Positions 24,101 through 32,112 of a stretch of DNA of 39,580 nucleotides are shown piece by piece. The DNA comes from Nitrospira sp. CG24A (GTDB lineage Bacteria > Nitrospirota > Nitrospiria > Nitrospirales > Nitrospiraceae). Position numbers and translations under genes: made by a program. The DNA lies in NCBI GenBank assembly GCA_002869925.2, contig NEWT02000034.1:83554-123133 (forward strand). Reading direction: 5' to 3'. The notes under the pieces were generated by a model, which saw nothing but the letters and a program-made list of their open reading frames with translations, was not told the DNA's origin and did no database searches. Within the stretch, counting starts at the first letter, position 1; each line of letters begins with the position of its first letter.

Positions 24101-24277
24101 ATGATCGCACGACCCGTAGATAGACTATCGCGTTTCATATTGGAATTTGCCGTGAAACGCTGTGTGCAATGTGGCGAAGCTGTCAATTCCGTGATTCTGC
24201 TCAATCGGCAGCTTAGGCAATACCCAATGACGGTCCAACGTGCAGGGAAAATGTTGTCGAACCATTGCGTGACGTAA
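24101..24277 (+). pseudogene. Fragment of a zinc-ribbon gene paralogue
   Basis: From about 24142 the frame reads EFAVKRCVQCGEAVNSVILL and on to AGKMLSNHCVT and a TAA at 24275. This matches the C-terminal half of the zinc-ribbon proteins at 23302 and 39006; the nucleotides around GTGTGCAATGTGGCGA are almost identical. The first C-x2-C half is missing. A 58-codon frame exists from ATG 24101 but has no clear ribosome binding site. It lies between the cupredoxin and the first FGE-like gene, the scar of a local duplication and deletion. Confidence 0.75.
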
Positions 24278-24347
24278 GGGCCATATTGAAGGTGCTTTCA
24301 ACCAACCAGGGTCGTCCTGGTGTTCCTAAACCACAGGGGGGTGTCCT

Positions 24348-25313
24348 ATGAGGAGTTACAGAGTACTTCAGGTCGGATTGGGGGTGGCATTGATGGCGGG
24401 AGCTATCTCCGTCGCAACAGCGGCGGACATGCCAAGCAGCGATAAGGATATGGTGCTCATCCCAAAGGGTGAGTTCACCATGGGAAGCAACGAACATTCA
24501 GATGAAGCCAAGCACCAGGTCGTGCTCGATGCCTATCTAATCGACAAGTTTGAAGCGTCAAACAAACGGTACAAAGAGTTTATGAAAGCCACGGGTCACC
24601 CGGCCCCAGCTTATTGGGACGATCCTCGACTCAGCAAGCCCGATCAGCCGGTGGTCGGGGTAAGTTGGACTGACGCGAGCGCGTTCTGCACGGCGGAAGG
24701 TAAGCGGCTTCCGACTGAAGCAGAATGGGAGCGAGCGGCCAAGGGTCCGCAAGGCGACAACCATTATCCATGGGGCCATACAGTCGACCAGAAGAAGGCC
24801 AACTATGGACAAAATATAGGCAGGACCATGCCGGTGGATTCCTACCCAGAGGGGGTCAGTGGGTTTGGCGTCTACAACATGGCAGGGAACGTCTTCGAAT
24901 GGGTCGAGGATTGGTATGACCTGAAATATTACAAGGAAAGCCCTGCTCTGAATCCTCGTGGCGCCGAGAAGGGCTACAACTTTGCCAATCAAGGCCCGGT
25001 GAAGGTCTTGCGCGGCGGTTCCTGGCTCGCGCCGGAAACCTCCCTCCATACGAGCCATCGGTTCTGGAATCAGCCGGACAATAACTCCTATGGGGTCGGC
25101 CTCGGATTCCGTTGCGCGAGGTCGGCCCAGACGATATCTGATGACTCCTTGCAGTCAGGCCGCGATGCGTTCATTCAGGCATTAGTTGCGATGGGCGCAG
25201 AGAAGAACGCCGAGGCGATGGCCGCCATCGAGAAGGCGTTGGCTTCTGAGCCCGACAACAACGAATACCTGGCGACCCGCGATCTGATCAAGAAGAGCAT
25301 GAATAAGAAATAG
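24348..25313 (+). CDS. Exported FGE/SUMF1-fold protein 1
   Basis: The 321-residue protein has a signal peptide (VALMAGAISVATAA) and a formylglycine-generating-enzyme-type fold (about 35-265). Diagnostic segments are MVLIPKGEFTMGSNEHSDEA, GKRLPTEAEWERAAKG, MAGNVFEWVEDWYD, KVLRGGSWLAPE and GVGLGFRCAR. The Cys pair that binds copper in true sulfatase-activating FGE is not visible before GFRCA, so a noncatalytic or different role, as in NirV- or PvdO-like proteins, is likely. A C-terminal TPR-like helical pair (about 275-321) is an extension shared with the second FGE gene. A GGGGGGTG ribosome binding site precedes the ATG. Confidence 0.88.
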   Translation: MRSYRVLQVGLGVALMAGAISVATAADMPSSDKDMVLIPKGEFTMGSNEHSDEAKHQVVLDAYLIDKFEASNKRYKEFMKATGHPAPAYWDDPRLSKPDQPVVGVSWTDASAFCTAEGKRLPTEAEWERAAKGPQGDNHYPWGHTVDQKKANYGQNIGRTMPVDSYPEGVSGFGVYNMAGNVFEWVEDWYDLKYYKESPALNPRGAEKGYNFANQGPVKVLRGGSWLAPETSLHTSHRFWNQPDNNSYGVGLGFRCARSAQTISDDSLQSGRDAFIQALVAMGAEKNAEAMAAIEKALASEPDNNEYLATRDLIKKSMNKK

Positions 25314-25380
25314 TTGAATGACGGGAGGGGGGACGGCTGACACCCCCTCCGAGAGCCCCAAGTCTTACTGGAGGCCTGAA

Positions 25381-26937
25381 GTGAATACGTCTGAAACCAA
25401 TGTGCCGAGCAAATCGACAGCGAGCCCCGCGGCAGTTCCGGAGAAGTCCCTCATTCTTCTCACAGGCGCCACCGGGTACGTTGGCGGGCGCCTCCTTCGG
25501 TCGCTGGAAAGTCAGGGGTACCGTGTGCGCTGCGTGGCCAGAAATCCGGAAATTCTCAGACCGAAGGTTGGTCCCTCAACGGAAGTGGTTGCGGGTGACG
25601 TTCTTGATCGAGCGAGTCTCGACTCCGCATTACGCGGAGTCGACGTGGCCTACTATATGGTGCACTCCATGGGTTCGACTGGTTCTTTCGAGGAAACGGA
25701 CCGGCAAGCGGCGCAGAACTTTAGCGAAGCGGCGAAGGCAGCGGGTGTCAAGGGCCTCATCTATCTGGGCGGCTTGGGCAGCGACGAAGAGGAACTCTCA
25801 ACACATCTGCGCAGTCGGCACGAGGTCGGAGAGATTTTGCGGCAGTCGGGCCTGCCCCTGTGTGAGTTTCGCGCGGCGGCCGTGATTGGCTCCGGCAGCG
25901 CCTCGTTTGAACTGGTTCGCGCACTGGTGGAGCGTCTGCCGATCATGGTCACGCCAAAATGGTGCAAAGGAAAAACGCAGCCTATCGCGATCGACGACTT
26001 GCTGGACTACCTGGTGGAAGCGCTTCGGATTCCCATCCCCAAATACCGCATGTATGAGGTCGGCGGTGCGGACCAAGTATCCTACGCAGACATGATGCGT
26101 GCATATGGGCGGCAACGCGGGCTAACGCCTCTGATCATCCCCGTGCCGGTCCTCACCCCTTGGCTGTCTGCTTTGTGGCTTGGTTTGATCACGCCGTTAT
26201 ACGCCCGCATCGGGCGAGCGATTATTGAGAGCATCGTCCATGTCACAGTGGTGCGGGACCATGCCGCGCTCACAGCCTTCTCTGTACGTCCGGTGGGAAT
26301 CGATGAAGCCATTCGACGGGCCATAGCCCATGAAGAAAAACATTTTGCGGCCACGCGCTGGTCCGATGCGCTTTCCTCATCGGGCAAGTTGCCGTCGTGG
26401 GGAGGGGTGCAGTTCGGCACGCGTCTGGTCGATTCAAGGACGTTGACCGTCGAAGCGCCGGCTGAAGTGGTCTTTAAATGCATTGAGAGAATCGGTGGTG
26501 ACAATGGTTGGTACGCATGGAACTGGCTCTGGCGGGTGCGCGGTTTCATCGACCTACTCGAAGGGGGCGTGGGCTTGAGACGTGGACGGCCTTTCGCTAC
26601 GACCCTTCACGTCGGTGATACGGTGGACTCGTTTCGCGTGGAAGCAATTGAACCGAACCGACGCCTGCGGCTCAAATCCGAGATGCATTTGTACGGACGG
26701 GCGTGGCTGGAGTTTGAAGTGACGGGGTCCGGCTCTTCAACAACGATCCGGCAGACTGCCATCTTCGATCCAGTGGGGCTGATCGGACAGATCTATTGGT
26801 ATACGCTCTACGTGCCGCACCAGTTTGTGTTTAGTGGGATGTTGTGTGGAATCGCAGAAGCCGCGTTGCGTGAGATGAGAGACCTCGATAAGGCGAAGAT
26901 ACCTAATGGACAGACAGCGGCGCCGCACCGCCGCTAA
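25381..26937 (+). CDS. SDR-family NAD(P)-binding protein fused to DUF2867
   Basis: The 518-residue protein has an atypical short-chain-dehydrogenase domain (about 25-300): LLTGATGYVGGRLL is the nucleotide-binding glycine motif, and VAYYMVHSMGS and LIYLGGLGSD follow. The C-terminal DUF2867 domain (about 350-500; SRTLTVEAPAEVVFKCIERI, NGWYAWNWLWRVRGF) is a START/SRPBCC-like ligand fold. The SDR-DUF2867 fusion is a known architecture of unknown substrate. I chose GTG 25381 because GGAGG lies 6 bases upstream; ATG 25318 lacks a ribosome binding site and would add 21 polar residues. It lies between two FGE-type genes on the same strand, with gaps of about 67 bases on each side. Confidence 0.87.
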   Translation: MNTSETNVPSKSTASPAAVPEKSLILLTGATGYVGGRLLRSLESQGYRVRCVARNPEILRPKVGPSTEVVAGDVLDRASLDSALRGVDVAYYMVHSMGSTGSFEETDRQAAQNFSEAAKAAGVKGLIYLGGLGSDEEELSTHLRSRHEVGEILRQSGLPLCEFRAAAVIGSGSASFELVRALVERLPIMVTPKWCKGKTQPIAIDDLLDYLVEALRIPIPKYRMYEVGGADQVSYADMMRAYGRQRGLTPLIIPVPVLTPWLSALWLGLITPLYARIGRAIIESIVHVTVVRDHAALTAFSVRPVGIDEAIRRAIAHEEKHFAATRWSDALSSSGKLPSWGGVQFGTRLVDSRTLTVEAPAEVVFKCIERIGGDNGWYAWNWLWRVRGFIDLLEGGVGLRRGRPFATTLHVGDTVDSFRVEAIEPNRRLRLKSEMHLYGRAWLEFEVTGSGSSTTIRQTAIFDPVGLIGQIYWYTLYVPHQFVFSGMLCGIAEAALREMRDLDKAKIPNGQTAAPHRR

Positions 26938-26946
26938 CCCGGGCGC

Positions 26947-26973
26947 ATAGGGAGCGGCGAGGCCGCTCCCTAT
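26947..26973. terminator. Perfect 12-bp hairpin between SDR and FGE 2
   Basis: ATAGGGAGCGGC and GCCGCTCCCTAT pair around GAG. No T-run follows, so it may be an mRNA-stabilising or processing hairpin rather than a full terminator. Confidence 0.5.
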
Positions 26974-27003
26974 CAGGAAACCGACTTGTCAGGGAGGTCT
27001 GCA

Positions 27004-28062
27004 ATGTATATGGCACACACCATTGTGATCGTGGCACTGGCGGCAGGGCTCACACTATTGACCTCACCAGTCCATGCAGAGGAGCCCTTAATCCCGAAAG
27101 ACATGCGGTACATCGGGCAAGGGGGATCGATGATGGGGCTCGACAAGGAAGAGCCTGTGGAATCAGGCAAGACACTGACGAGGCTTGAAAAACATATGAA
27201 AGCTCCGTGGTCTCTCGAGGCGTTCCGTGATGAAGGTCCAGCCCATATGGTGTTCTTGGATTCATACCTCATGGATACGTATGAAGTCTCGAACAAGGAC
27301 TATGGCGAGTTCGTCACGGCGAAAGGTCATCCGGCCCCGGCCTACTGGGACGATCCCCGCTTGAACAAGCCACAACAGCCCGTAGTCGGGGTGAATTGGG
27401 AGGAAGCCAAAGCCTTCTGTGAATATAGAGGCAAACGCCTTCCAACGGAAGCGGAGTGGGAAAAGGCCGCTCGTGGTCCCCAGGCCTACCTCTACCCCTG
27501 GGGCAACGACTTTGATCCGGCGAAAGTCAATTATGGCAAAAATCACGACGCCACCATGCCGGTGGATTCCTATCCAGAAGGCACGAGCTACTATGGCTTG
27601 TATAACATGGCGGGCAACGCCTTTGAGTGGGTCTCGGATTGGTATGACCCGCGATACTATGGGCGGCTTGAAACGATGGTCAATCCGACCGGGCCGACCA
27701 CACCCGCATGGGTAGGTGGAACCGGCACCTATGTCGACCGTCAAGCGCTCGGTGCAAAGCGGATTATTCGTGGCGGATCGTGGGTCGCACCTGAAAAGAC
27801 GGTCAGGACAACGCATAGATTTTGGAATGGTCCGCTGAACAACAGTTACGGAGTGGGTCTGGGTTTCCGCTGCGCCAAGACCGCTCCACCCGAAATTGAT
27901 CAGCGAATCAAAGATGCCTCCATCGTGGCCTATGTCGAAATGGGACGAGAACGGTTTGAGGAGGCCCAACAGGCCGTCGCCCAGGGACTGGCCATTGACC
28001 CAAAGAATGTGGACCTCTTGGAGCTTCGACAGTTGATTGAACAATCCATGAAACGGCCGTGA
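27004..28062 (+). CDS. Exported FGE/SUMF1-fold protein 2
   Basis: The 352-residue protein has a signal peptide (IVIVALAAGLTLLTSPVHA) and the FGE-type fold (about 25-300): GHPAPAYWDDPRLNKP, GKRLPTEAEWEKAARG, MAGNAFEWVSDWYD, RIIRGGSWVAPE and VGLGFRCAK. It is the closest relative of the 24348 gene, sharing the PAPAYWDDPRL...PVVGV block and the C-terminal TPR-like tail (YVEMGRERFEEAQQAV). The FGE copper Cys pair is again absent. GGGAGG lies 7 bases before ATG 27004; a TTG at 26986 is less likely. It probably arose by tandem duplication around the SDR gene. Confidence 0.88.
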   Translation: MYMAHTIVIVALAAGLTLLTSPVHAEEPLIPKDMRYIGQGGSMMGLDKEEPVESGKTLTRLEKHMKAPWSLEAFRDEGPAHMVFLDSYLMDTYEVSNKDYGEFVTAKGHPAPAYWDDPRLNKPQQPVVGVNWEEAKAFCEYRGKRLPTEAEWEKAARGPQAYLYPWGNDFDPAKVNYGKNHDATMPVDSYPEGTSYYGLYNMAGNAFEWVSDWYDPRYYGRLETMVNPTGPTTPAWVGGTGTYVDRQALGAKRIIRGGSWVAPEKTVRTTHRFWNGPLNNSYGVGLGFRCAKTAPPEIDQRIKDASIVAYVEMGRERFEEAQQAVAQGLAIDPKNVDLLELRQLIEQSMKRP

Positions 28063-28115
28063 GAGAGAGTTGCTAGGGTTTTTGTCAATGGTTTGATTGT
28101 GACGGAGGCGCACCT

Positions 28116-28484
28116 ATGATACACAACAAAATTCTTTTCCCAGGGATTGTCCTCATCGCGCTACTCGGAGCCTCACCCCTGCAGGCTGATCCCATCGATC
28201 CGGCTCGGCATCCGCAGCCGGATAAGGCCCAGACGGTGCATCAGGCCGAGCATGATGTGGACCAAGCGTGGGAGATCTATCATCGCGCCGCCTTAGGTGG
28301 GACGGTCGCGTCCCCTGCCCTTCAGGCGGACATCGAGCAGCACCTGCACGAAGCAAGAACCCTCATCACCCAGGCGCAAGAGGCAGCTGAGCTGGGAGAT
28401 GAGCGTCAAGTGCAGACTCTCATAAGCCAAGTGAAAGTCCATACCACCATGGCCATCGAGGGGAGCAAGGAGCAAAAGAAATGA
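28116..28484 (+). CDS. Small exported helical protein
   Basis: The 122-residue protein has a signal peptide (ILFPGIVLIALLGASPLQA) and then only charged amphipathic helices (AEHDVDQAWEIYHRAA, DIEQHLHEARTLITQAQEAA). Several His residues (HQAEHD, HLHEA) recall small periplasmic metal-binding helical proteins of nitrifiers, but similarity is weak and I do not name it. GGAGG lies 8 bases before the ATG. Its stop overlaps the next ATG by 4 bases (ATGA), which indicates translational coupling to the third FGE-type gene. Confidence 0.75.
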   Translation: MIHNKILFPGIVLIALLGASPLQADPIDPARHPQPDKAQTVHQAEHDVDQAWEIYHRAALGGTVASPALQADIEQHLHEARTLITQAQEAAELGDERQVQTLISQVKVHTTMAIEGSKEQKK

Positions 28485-29323
28485 CGAAAGGTCTGAGGAG
28501 AAGAGGGACTCACTGGAGCGCGATTGCAATGATGGCCCTAGGCTGTTGCATGGCCATCGCGCCTGTCGTCGCAGCATCGACGGCCTCAAAAGAGCTCGAC
28601 TCGGTCGTCATGGTGACGATTCCTGCTGGAGAATTCTTGATGGGGAGCTTGAACGGAAAAGGCCGGGCCGACGAGTGGCCGCAGCGATCGGTGTACCTCG
28701 ATGAGTTTGCAATCGATCAAGTCGAAGTGACGAATGCACGGTTTCTAGCCTTCGTTGCGACCACAGGCCATCGAAGCCCTCCGAATCCCTATGGCACCGG
28801 CCCACTCGTGTCCGTCAAGGGAATCGAGCAGCTTCCGATCGTGCAGACGACCTGGTACGACGCCAAGGCCTATTGTAGTTGGGCCAAAAAACGGCTCCCG
28901 ACGGAAGCGGAATGGGAGAAGGCCGCTCGTGGTATTGACGGTCGTCTCTTTCCCTGGGGCAATGAACCGGCGACGTCGAAGCGGGCGAACTTTGACCGTG
29001 AGTGGGAAGAGGAGCACACCTTGCATCCCGTCGGGTCTTTGCCAGACGGAGACTCACCCTACGGGGTGAAGGATCTGTCCGGTAATGTTCGAGAGTGGGT
29101 GCAGGATTGGTATGACGCCGAATACTACCAGCATGCGCCGGATCGGAACCCGCAGGGTCCTGAGAAAAAAGGCGTGGTCCGATCGATTCGCGGTGGATCG
29201 TGGCATAGCCCGATCTCGGACATCACGACGACGGCACGCGGGCGAGGCGGATTCGCGCTGCAGACCCATGGGACAGGCTTTCGCTGTGCACGGGGTCTCG
29301 AGGGCCAGACCCAGCAGAAGTAG
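28481..29323 (+). CDS. Exported FGE/SUMF1-fold protein 3
   Basis: The 280-residue protein has a signal peptide (MMALGCCMAIAPVVAA) and a shorter FGE-type domain: MVTIPAGEFLMGS, DQVEVTNARFLAFV, KKRLPTEAEWEKAARG, LSGNVREWVQDWYD, SIRGGSWHS, then GFALQTHGTGFRCARG. It lacks the TPR-like tail of the two other copies and is more divergent. The catalytic Cys pair of sulfatase-activating FGE is not seen. The ATG lies within the preceding stop (4-base overlap). The last 30 codons recur, degraded, at 39297-39379. Confidence 0.87.
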   Translation: MTKGLRRRGTHWSAIAMMALGCCMAIAPVVAASTASKELDSVVMVTIPAGEFLMGSLNGKGRADEWPQRSVYLDEFAIDQVEVTNARFLAFVATTGHRSPPNPYGTGPLVSVKGIEQLPIVQTTWYDAKAYCSWAKKRLPTEAEWEKAARGIDGRLFPWGNEPATSKRANFDREWEEEHTLHPVGSLPDGDSPYGVKDLSGNVREWVQDWYDAEYYQHAPDRNPQGPEKKGVVRSIRGGSWHSPISDITTTARGRGGFALQTHGTGFRCARGLEGQTQQK

Positions 29324-29507
29324 CCTGTCGATATGGTGAGACGATGAGCGTGGATGACTACAGCAAAAACCTGACACTTCGACGATCGCAGAAAGATGTG
29401 ATGACTGTTTCGAGCCCGAACACGAATAGGTCTGGACCGCCTCGCTTCACATTCGATGAGGATTTCAACTGTACGGCCAAATTGTCTGCGATAGACAAGG
29501 AGGAATC

Positions 29508-30107
29508 ATGGCAGGGAAATTACGGCAATACTTGAGCCTGTCCGGCGGCTCTCTGCTTGTCGGCGCACTGATTGTGGTCGGAGCGATCGCCGTGGTCTTC
29601 GGCGGGGAGCACGCCCTCTCCAGGACCGAGTTCTGCGTGAGCTGCCATTCTCAGACCTACCCGTATGAGGAGCTGAAAAAGTCCTCGCACTATGGCGCGC
29701 TCGGGGCCGATCCTGGCTGCAAGGACTGCCATGTCCCCCAGGGCTTGGGCAACTTCCATCTGGCCCTGTGGACGCACGTGTATGACGGGACGCGGGCCGT
29801 GCTCGCGGAGATGAAGTATGACTACTCGACGATCGAGAAATTCAACGAGCGCCGGCAGATCATGGCCCACTATGCGCGCATGTCGCTCAAAAACTGGGAT
29901 AGCGTCACCTGCCGGGATTGCCACAAGAATACCAAGCCGCCTGGCGCATCGGCGAAAGCCGCGCACAAGAAGATGGAAACGGAGGGCGCCACTTGCATCG
30001 ATTGCCATCAAAACCTGGTGCATAAGAAAGTCCCGGAGATGGACCTCAATGCCAGTAAAGCGCAGGGCATGATGGTGTTGAAGGAGGAGAAGAAAGAGAA
30101 GGGCTGA
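29508..30107 (+). CDS. NapC/NirT-family tetrahaem c-type cytochrome
   Basis: The 199-residue protein has an N-terminal membrane anchor (LLVGALIVVGAIAVVF) and a periplasmic domain with four haem motifs: CVSCH, CKDCH, CRDCH and CIDCH. This layout is that of NapC/NirT/NrfH quinol dehydrogenases, which pass electrons from the quinol pool to periplasmic reductases. The downstream acceptor is not obvious here, but the cupredoxin and FGE-type proteins are candidates. A Lys/Glu-rich tail ends the protein. AGGAGG precedes the ATG. It follows the third FGE gene after 184 bases. Confidence 0.93.
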   Translation: MAGKLRQYLSLSGGSLLVGALIVVGAIAVVFGGEHALSRTEFCVSCHSQTYPYEELKKSSHYGALGADPGCKDCHVPQGLGNFHLALWTHVYDGTRAVLAEMKYDYSTIEKFNERRQIMAHYARMSLKNWDSVTCRDCHKNTKPPGASAKAAHKKMETEGATCIDCHQNLVHKKVPEMDLNASKAQGMMVLKEEKKEKG

Positions 30108-30204
30108 CATAGCCCTCTTAACCGGTCCTGATGCGATCTAAACACTCTCCGATGAGCACATATCAATAGGTCTAGTTGTTTCACATGTAACCGAGGAGGT
30201 TGCC

Positions 30205-30465
30205 ATGTCATCTGTTCCTAAAGTAGTCGGTGTCATATCTTGTGCTTTCTTGCTCTGCCTTGGTCTGTCTGGTACTGCGGCTCTCGCTGCAGACGACATG
30301 CAACTTGGCAAATCTGGCGAGAGAATAGGCGGTCAATCTGGCCACAGAGGCGATGAAGATAAGCTCCGAGGCGGAGCAGGCGGCTCTTCTGGTAAGAGAA
30401 TGGGCGGTCAATCCGGGCACAGGGGCGATGAAGATAAGCTGAAGCGCAGCCCCACGAAAAAATGA
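30205..30465 (+). CDS. Exported two-repeat peptide
   Basis: The 86-residue precursor has a signal peptide (CAFLLCLGLSGTAALAA) and a mature chain of about 57 polar residues made of two near-identical repeats: the core GGQSGHRGDEDKL occurs twice, 27 residues apart, in a Gly/Ser/Lys-rich context. The mature region is probably unstructured; one His per repeat and the Asp/Glu cluster could bind metal. GAGGAGG lies about 5 bases before the ATG. No family is known to me. It sits between the tetrahaem cytochrome and the b/c cytochrome pair. Confidence 0.75.
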   Translation: MSSVPKVVGVISCAFLLCLGLSGTAALAADDMQLGKSGERIGGQSGHRGDEDKLRGGAGGSSGKRMGGQSGHRGDEDKLKRSPTKK

Positions 30466-30622
30466 CGTTGGTCCTGTTCTGAGACAGATCTTCACTGATC
30501 CGGATAAAGGTGCCAGGAAGCGTTTTCGCCAGATCGGTCGGTGCATGGGGTGGCCACTGACTAGGGAGCCAACGACAGGCTTGGTCCTTCTGCAGATGGC
30601 GTCAACTCGCCGAGGGTGGAAC

Positions 30623-30663
30623 AATAGATAAGGGAACGGTGAAACACCTCCGCCTTATCTATT
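30623..30663. repeat. 11-bp perfect inverted repeat
   Basis: AATAGATAAGG (30623-30633) and CCTTATCTATT (30653-30663) are exact complements with a 19-base spacer. It lies in the 436-base gap before the cytochrome b gene, which holds no convincing larger gene, and could be an operator or an mRNA hairpin. Confidence 0.55.
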
Positions 30664-30718
30664 CCGCTTAATCTTCTCCTTGATCTCGAATGAGCATTTC
30701 CTGGTAAGGAGACCTTTC

Positions 30719-30847
30719 ATGATCATGATCACTCAGCAAGCAGGGCTGTTTCGCTCATGCCCCCTTCTACGTCAAGGACGGAGCGGAGTGACTGCTGAAG
30801 CAGCTGGGAACCAGACGAGGGTGCTTGGAACAGCCAACGACCCTTGA
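30719..30847 (+). CDS. Possible 42-aa small ORF
   Basis: AAGGAG precedes the ATG by about 7 bases and the frame runs 42 codons to a TGA, ending 54 bases before the cytochrome b start. The sequence (MIMITQQAGLFRSCPLLRQG and 22 more) resembles nothing I know. Support is the ribosome binding site only. Confidence 0.25.
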   Translation: MIMITQQAGLFRSCPLLRQGRSGVTAEAAGNQTRVLGTANDP

Positions 30848-30901
30848 GGAGTCCCGCAAGAGCCTGATGATGGAAGCCGAAGAAACAAGGAGCTCCGAAA
30901 T

Positions 30902-31498
30902 ATGACGCCGGTGTTCCGTCGGCTTCTCATCGTGGGCGGGGTTACACTGTTTGCGGTTGCGGGAGTGCTCCTCTTCGGAGTGATCTTGACTCCCATAACG
31001 ATCCTGTCTTTTGGCCGCACCCCACAGGGTCAAGTCACCGGATGGATCGGCCTGGCCATCATCCTGTTAGTGTTCGGGTACCCCATCCGGAAGAGCGTCC
31101 ATCAGAATCGCCTATGGCCACATAGATGGCTACAGATCCATATGGTGGCGGGAGTGGTTGGCCCCCTGATCATCATACTGCATGCGGGCGTCCTCCATAT
31201 GCATGCCGTAGTACCGATTCTCGCGATGGTGGCTATGGGCATCGTCGCGCTGAGTGGACTTATCGGACAGCACGTGCATTATCTGGCGTTTCGAACGCTC
31301 TATACGAAGCGGCACGAACTCGTGGGGCGAGGTGTCAGTCCGGAGGAGGTTGAAACAAGTTTGCTCGATACAGTCGCACGAGAGAAAATGTTTCGGGTAT
31401 GGCAAATGATTCATGCTCCTATGACGCTCCTGTTTATTGCGCTGGTGGCCCTACATGTCATCGGGGCACTGTATTTCGGGGGGCTGTATAGCCCATGA
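30902..31498 (+). CDS. Membrane b-type cytochrome-like protein
   Basis: The 198-residue protein has about five transmembrane helices. Histidines fall in pairs inside or at the ends of helices (LQIHMVAGVVGPLIIILHAG, LIGQHVHY, WQMIHAPM, LVALHVIG), as expected for bis-His haem b sites in NarI/ferric-reductase-like subunits. It probably exchanges electrons between quinol and the adjacent c-type cytochrome. AAGGAG lies 8 bases before the ATG. Its stop overlaps the next ATG by 4 bases, so the two proteins are translated together and likely form a complex. Confidence 0.82.
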   Translation: MTPVFRRLLIVGGVTLFAVAGVLLFGVILTPITILSFGRTPQGQVTGWIGLAIILLVFGYPIRKSVHQNRLWPHRWLQIHMVAGVVGPLIIILHAGVLHMHAVVPILAMVAMGIVALSGLIGQHVHYLAFRTLYTKRHELVGRGVSPEEVETSLLDTVAREKMFRVWQMIHAPMTLLFIALVALHVIGALYFGGLYSP

Positions 31499-31881
31499 AC
31501 TATGTGCCTCTTCCTCGCGCGGTCGTTCCCATTGTCGCAGTGGCAGCCATCGTCATTCTCGCCTGGGTGGGCTGGGAATCAATCCTATTCCCGGAAACAT
31601 TCTGGGCTCCCGGTGACTTGAGCCAGTACCATGCGAGCGTGACCCGCTGTGTCCATTGTCACGAGCCCTTCCAAGGCCCGAGCCCGGTCAAGTGCCAGGG
31701 CTGCCATTATGCAGAAGACTTTGCTGCTCGCTCTGAACCGACTGTCCGCGACCATCACCTGAGGGTGATCGACCAGCGGAAAACATGCGTAGCCTGCCAT
31801 ACGGAACATCGAGGGATGCTGGCCGAAATTACGACTGGGGTACTGCCGGCTTCAAAGACACAGGCTGAGACACAGGAATGA
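31495..31881 (+). CDS. Anchored three-haem c-type cytochrome
   Basis: The 128-residue protein has an N-terminal membrane anchor (VVPIVAVAAIVILAWVGW) and three haem motifs: CVHCH, CQGCH and CVACH, in a compact periplasmic domain with additional His (RDHHLRVID). It is coupled by a 4-base overlap to the b-type cytochrome and is its probable electron partner. The arrangement resembles quinol-to-periplasm electron-transfer modules. The protein ends with a short polar tail. Confidence 0.88.
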   Translation: MNYVPLPRAVVPIVAVAAIVILAWVGWESILFPETFWAPGDLSQYHASVTRCVHCHEPFQGPSPVKCQGCHYAEDFAARSEPTVRDHHLRVIDQRKTCVACHTEHRGMLAEITTGVLPASKTQAETQE

Positions 31882-32112
31882 AACTGGAGGTGGGGCATAG
31901 AGCGACGCAAGCTTACGTGAGCGGTCAAGCTGGACGAAGCGCAGCCGATACACGAGCAGGGGGAGGGGGGGGTAACAGAATCAAGGAGCACCTCGGGCTG
32001 AGCACAGGCCTGTGCAAGGGATAGGCAGCCATAGACCGAGATGAGGCTGCTGGTATTAGCGTGCCCGCGAGGGTCAGGCCTGTAAATGACGAATGAACGC
32101 AACGGTGGGGAT

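Noticed and set aside
29344-29535. 63-codon frame between FGE 3 and the NapC-type gene
   Set aside because: It overlaps the cytochrome start in another frame, has no clear ribosome binding site and no recognisable sequence.
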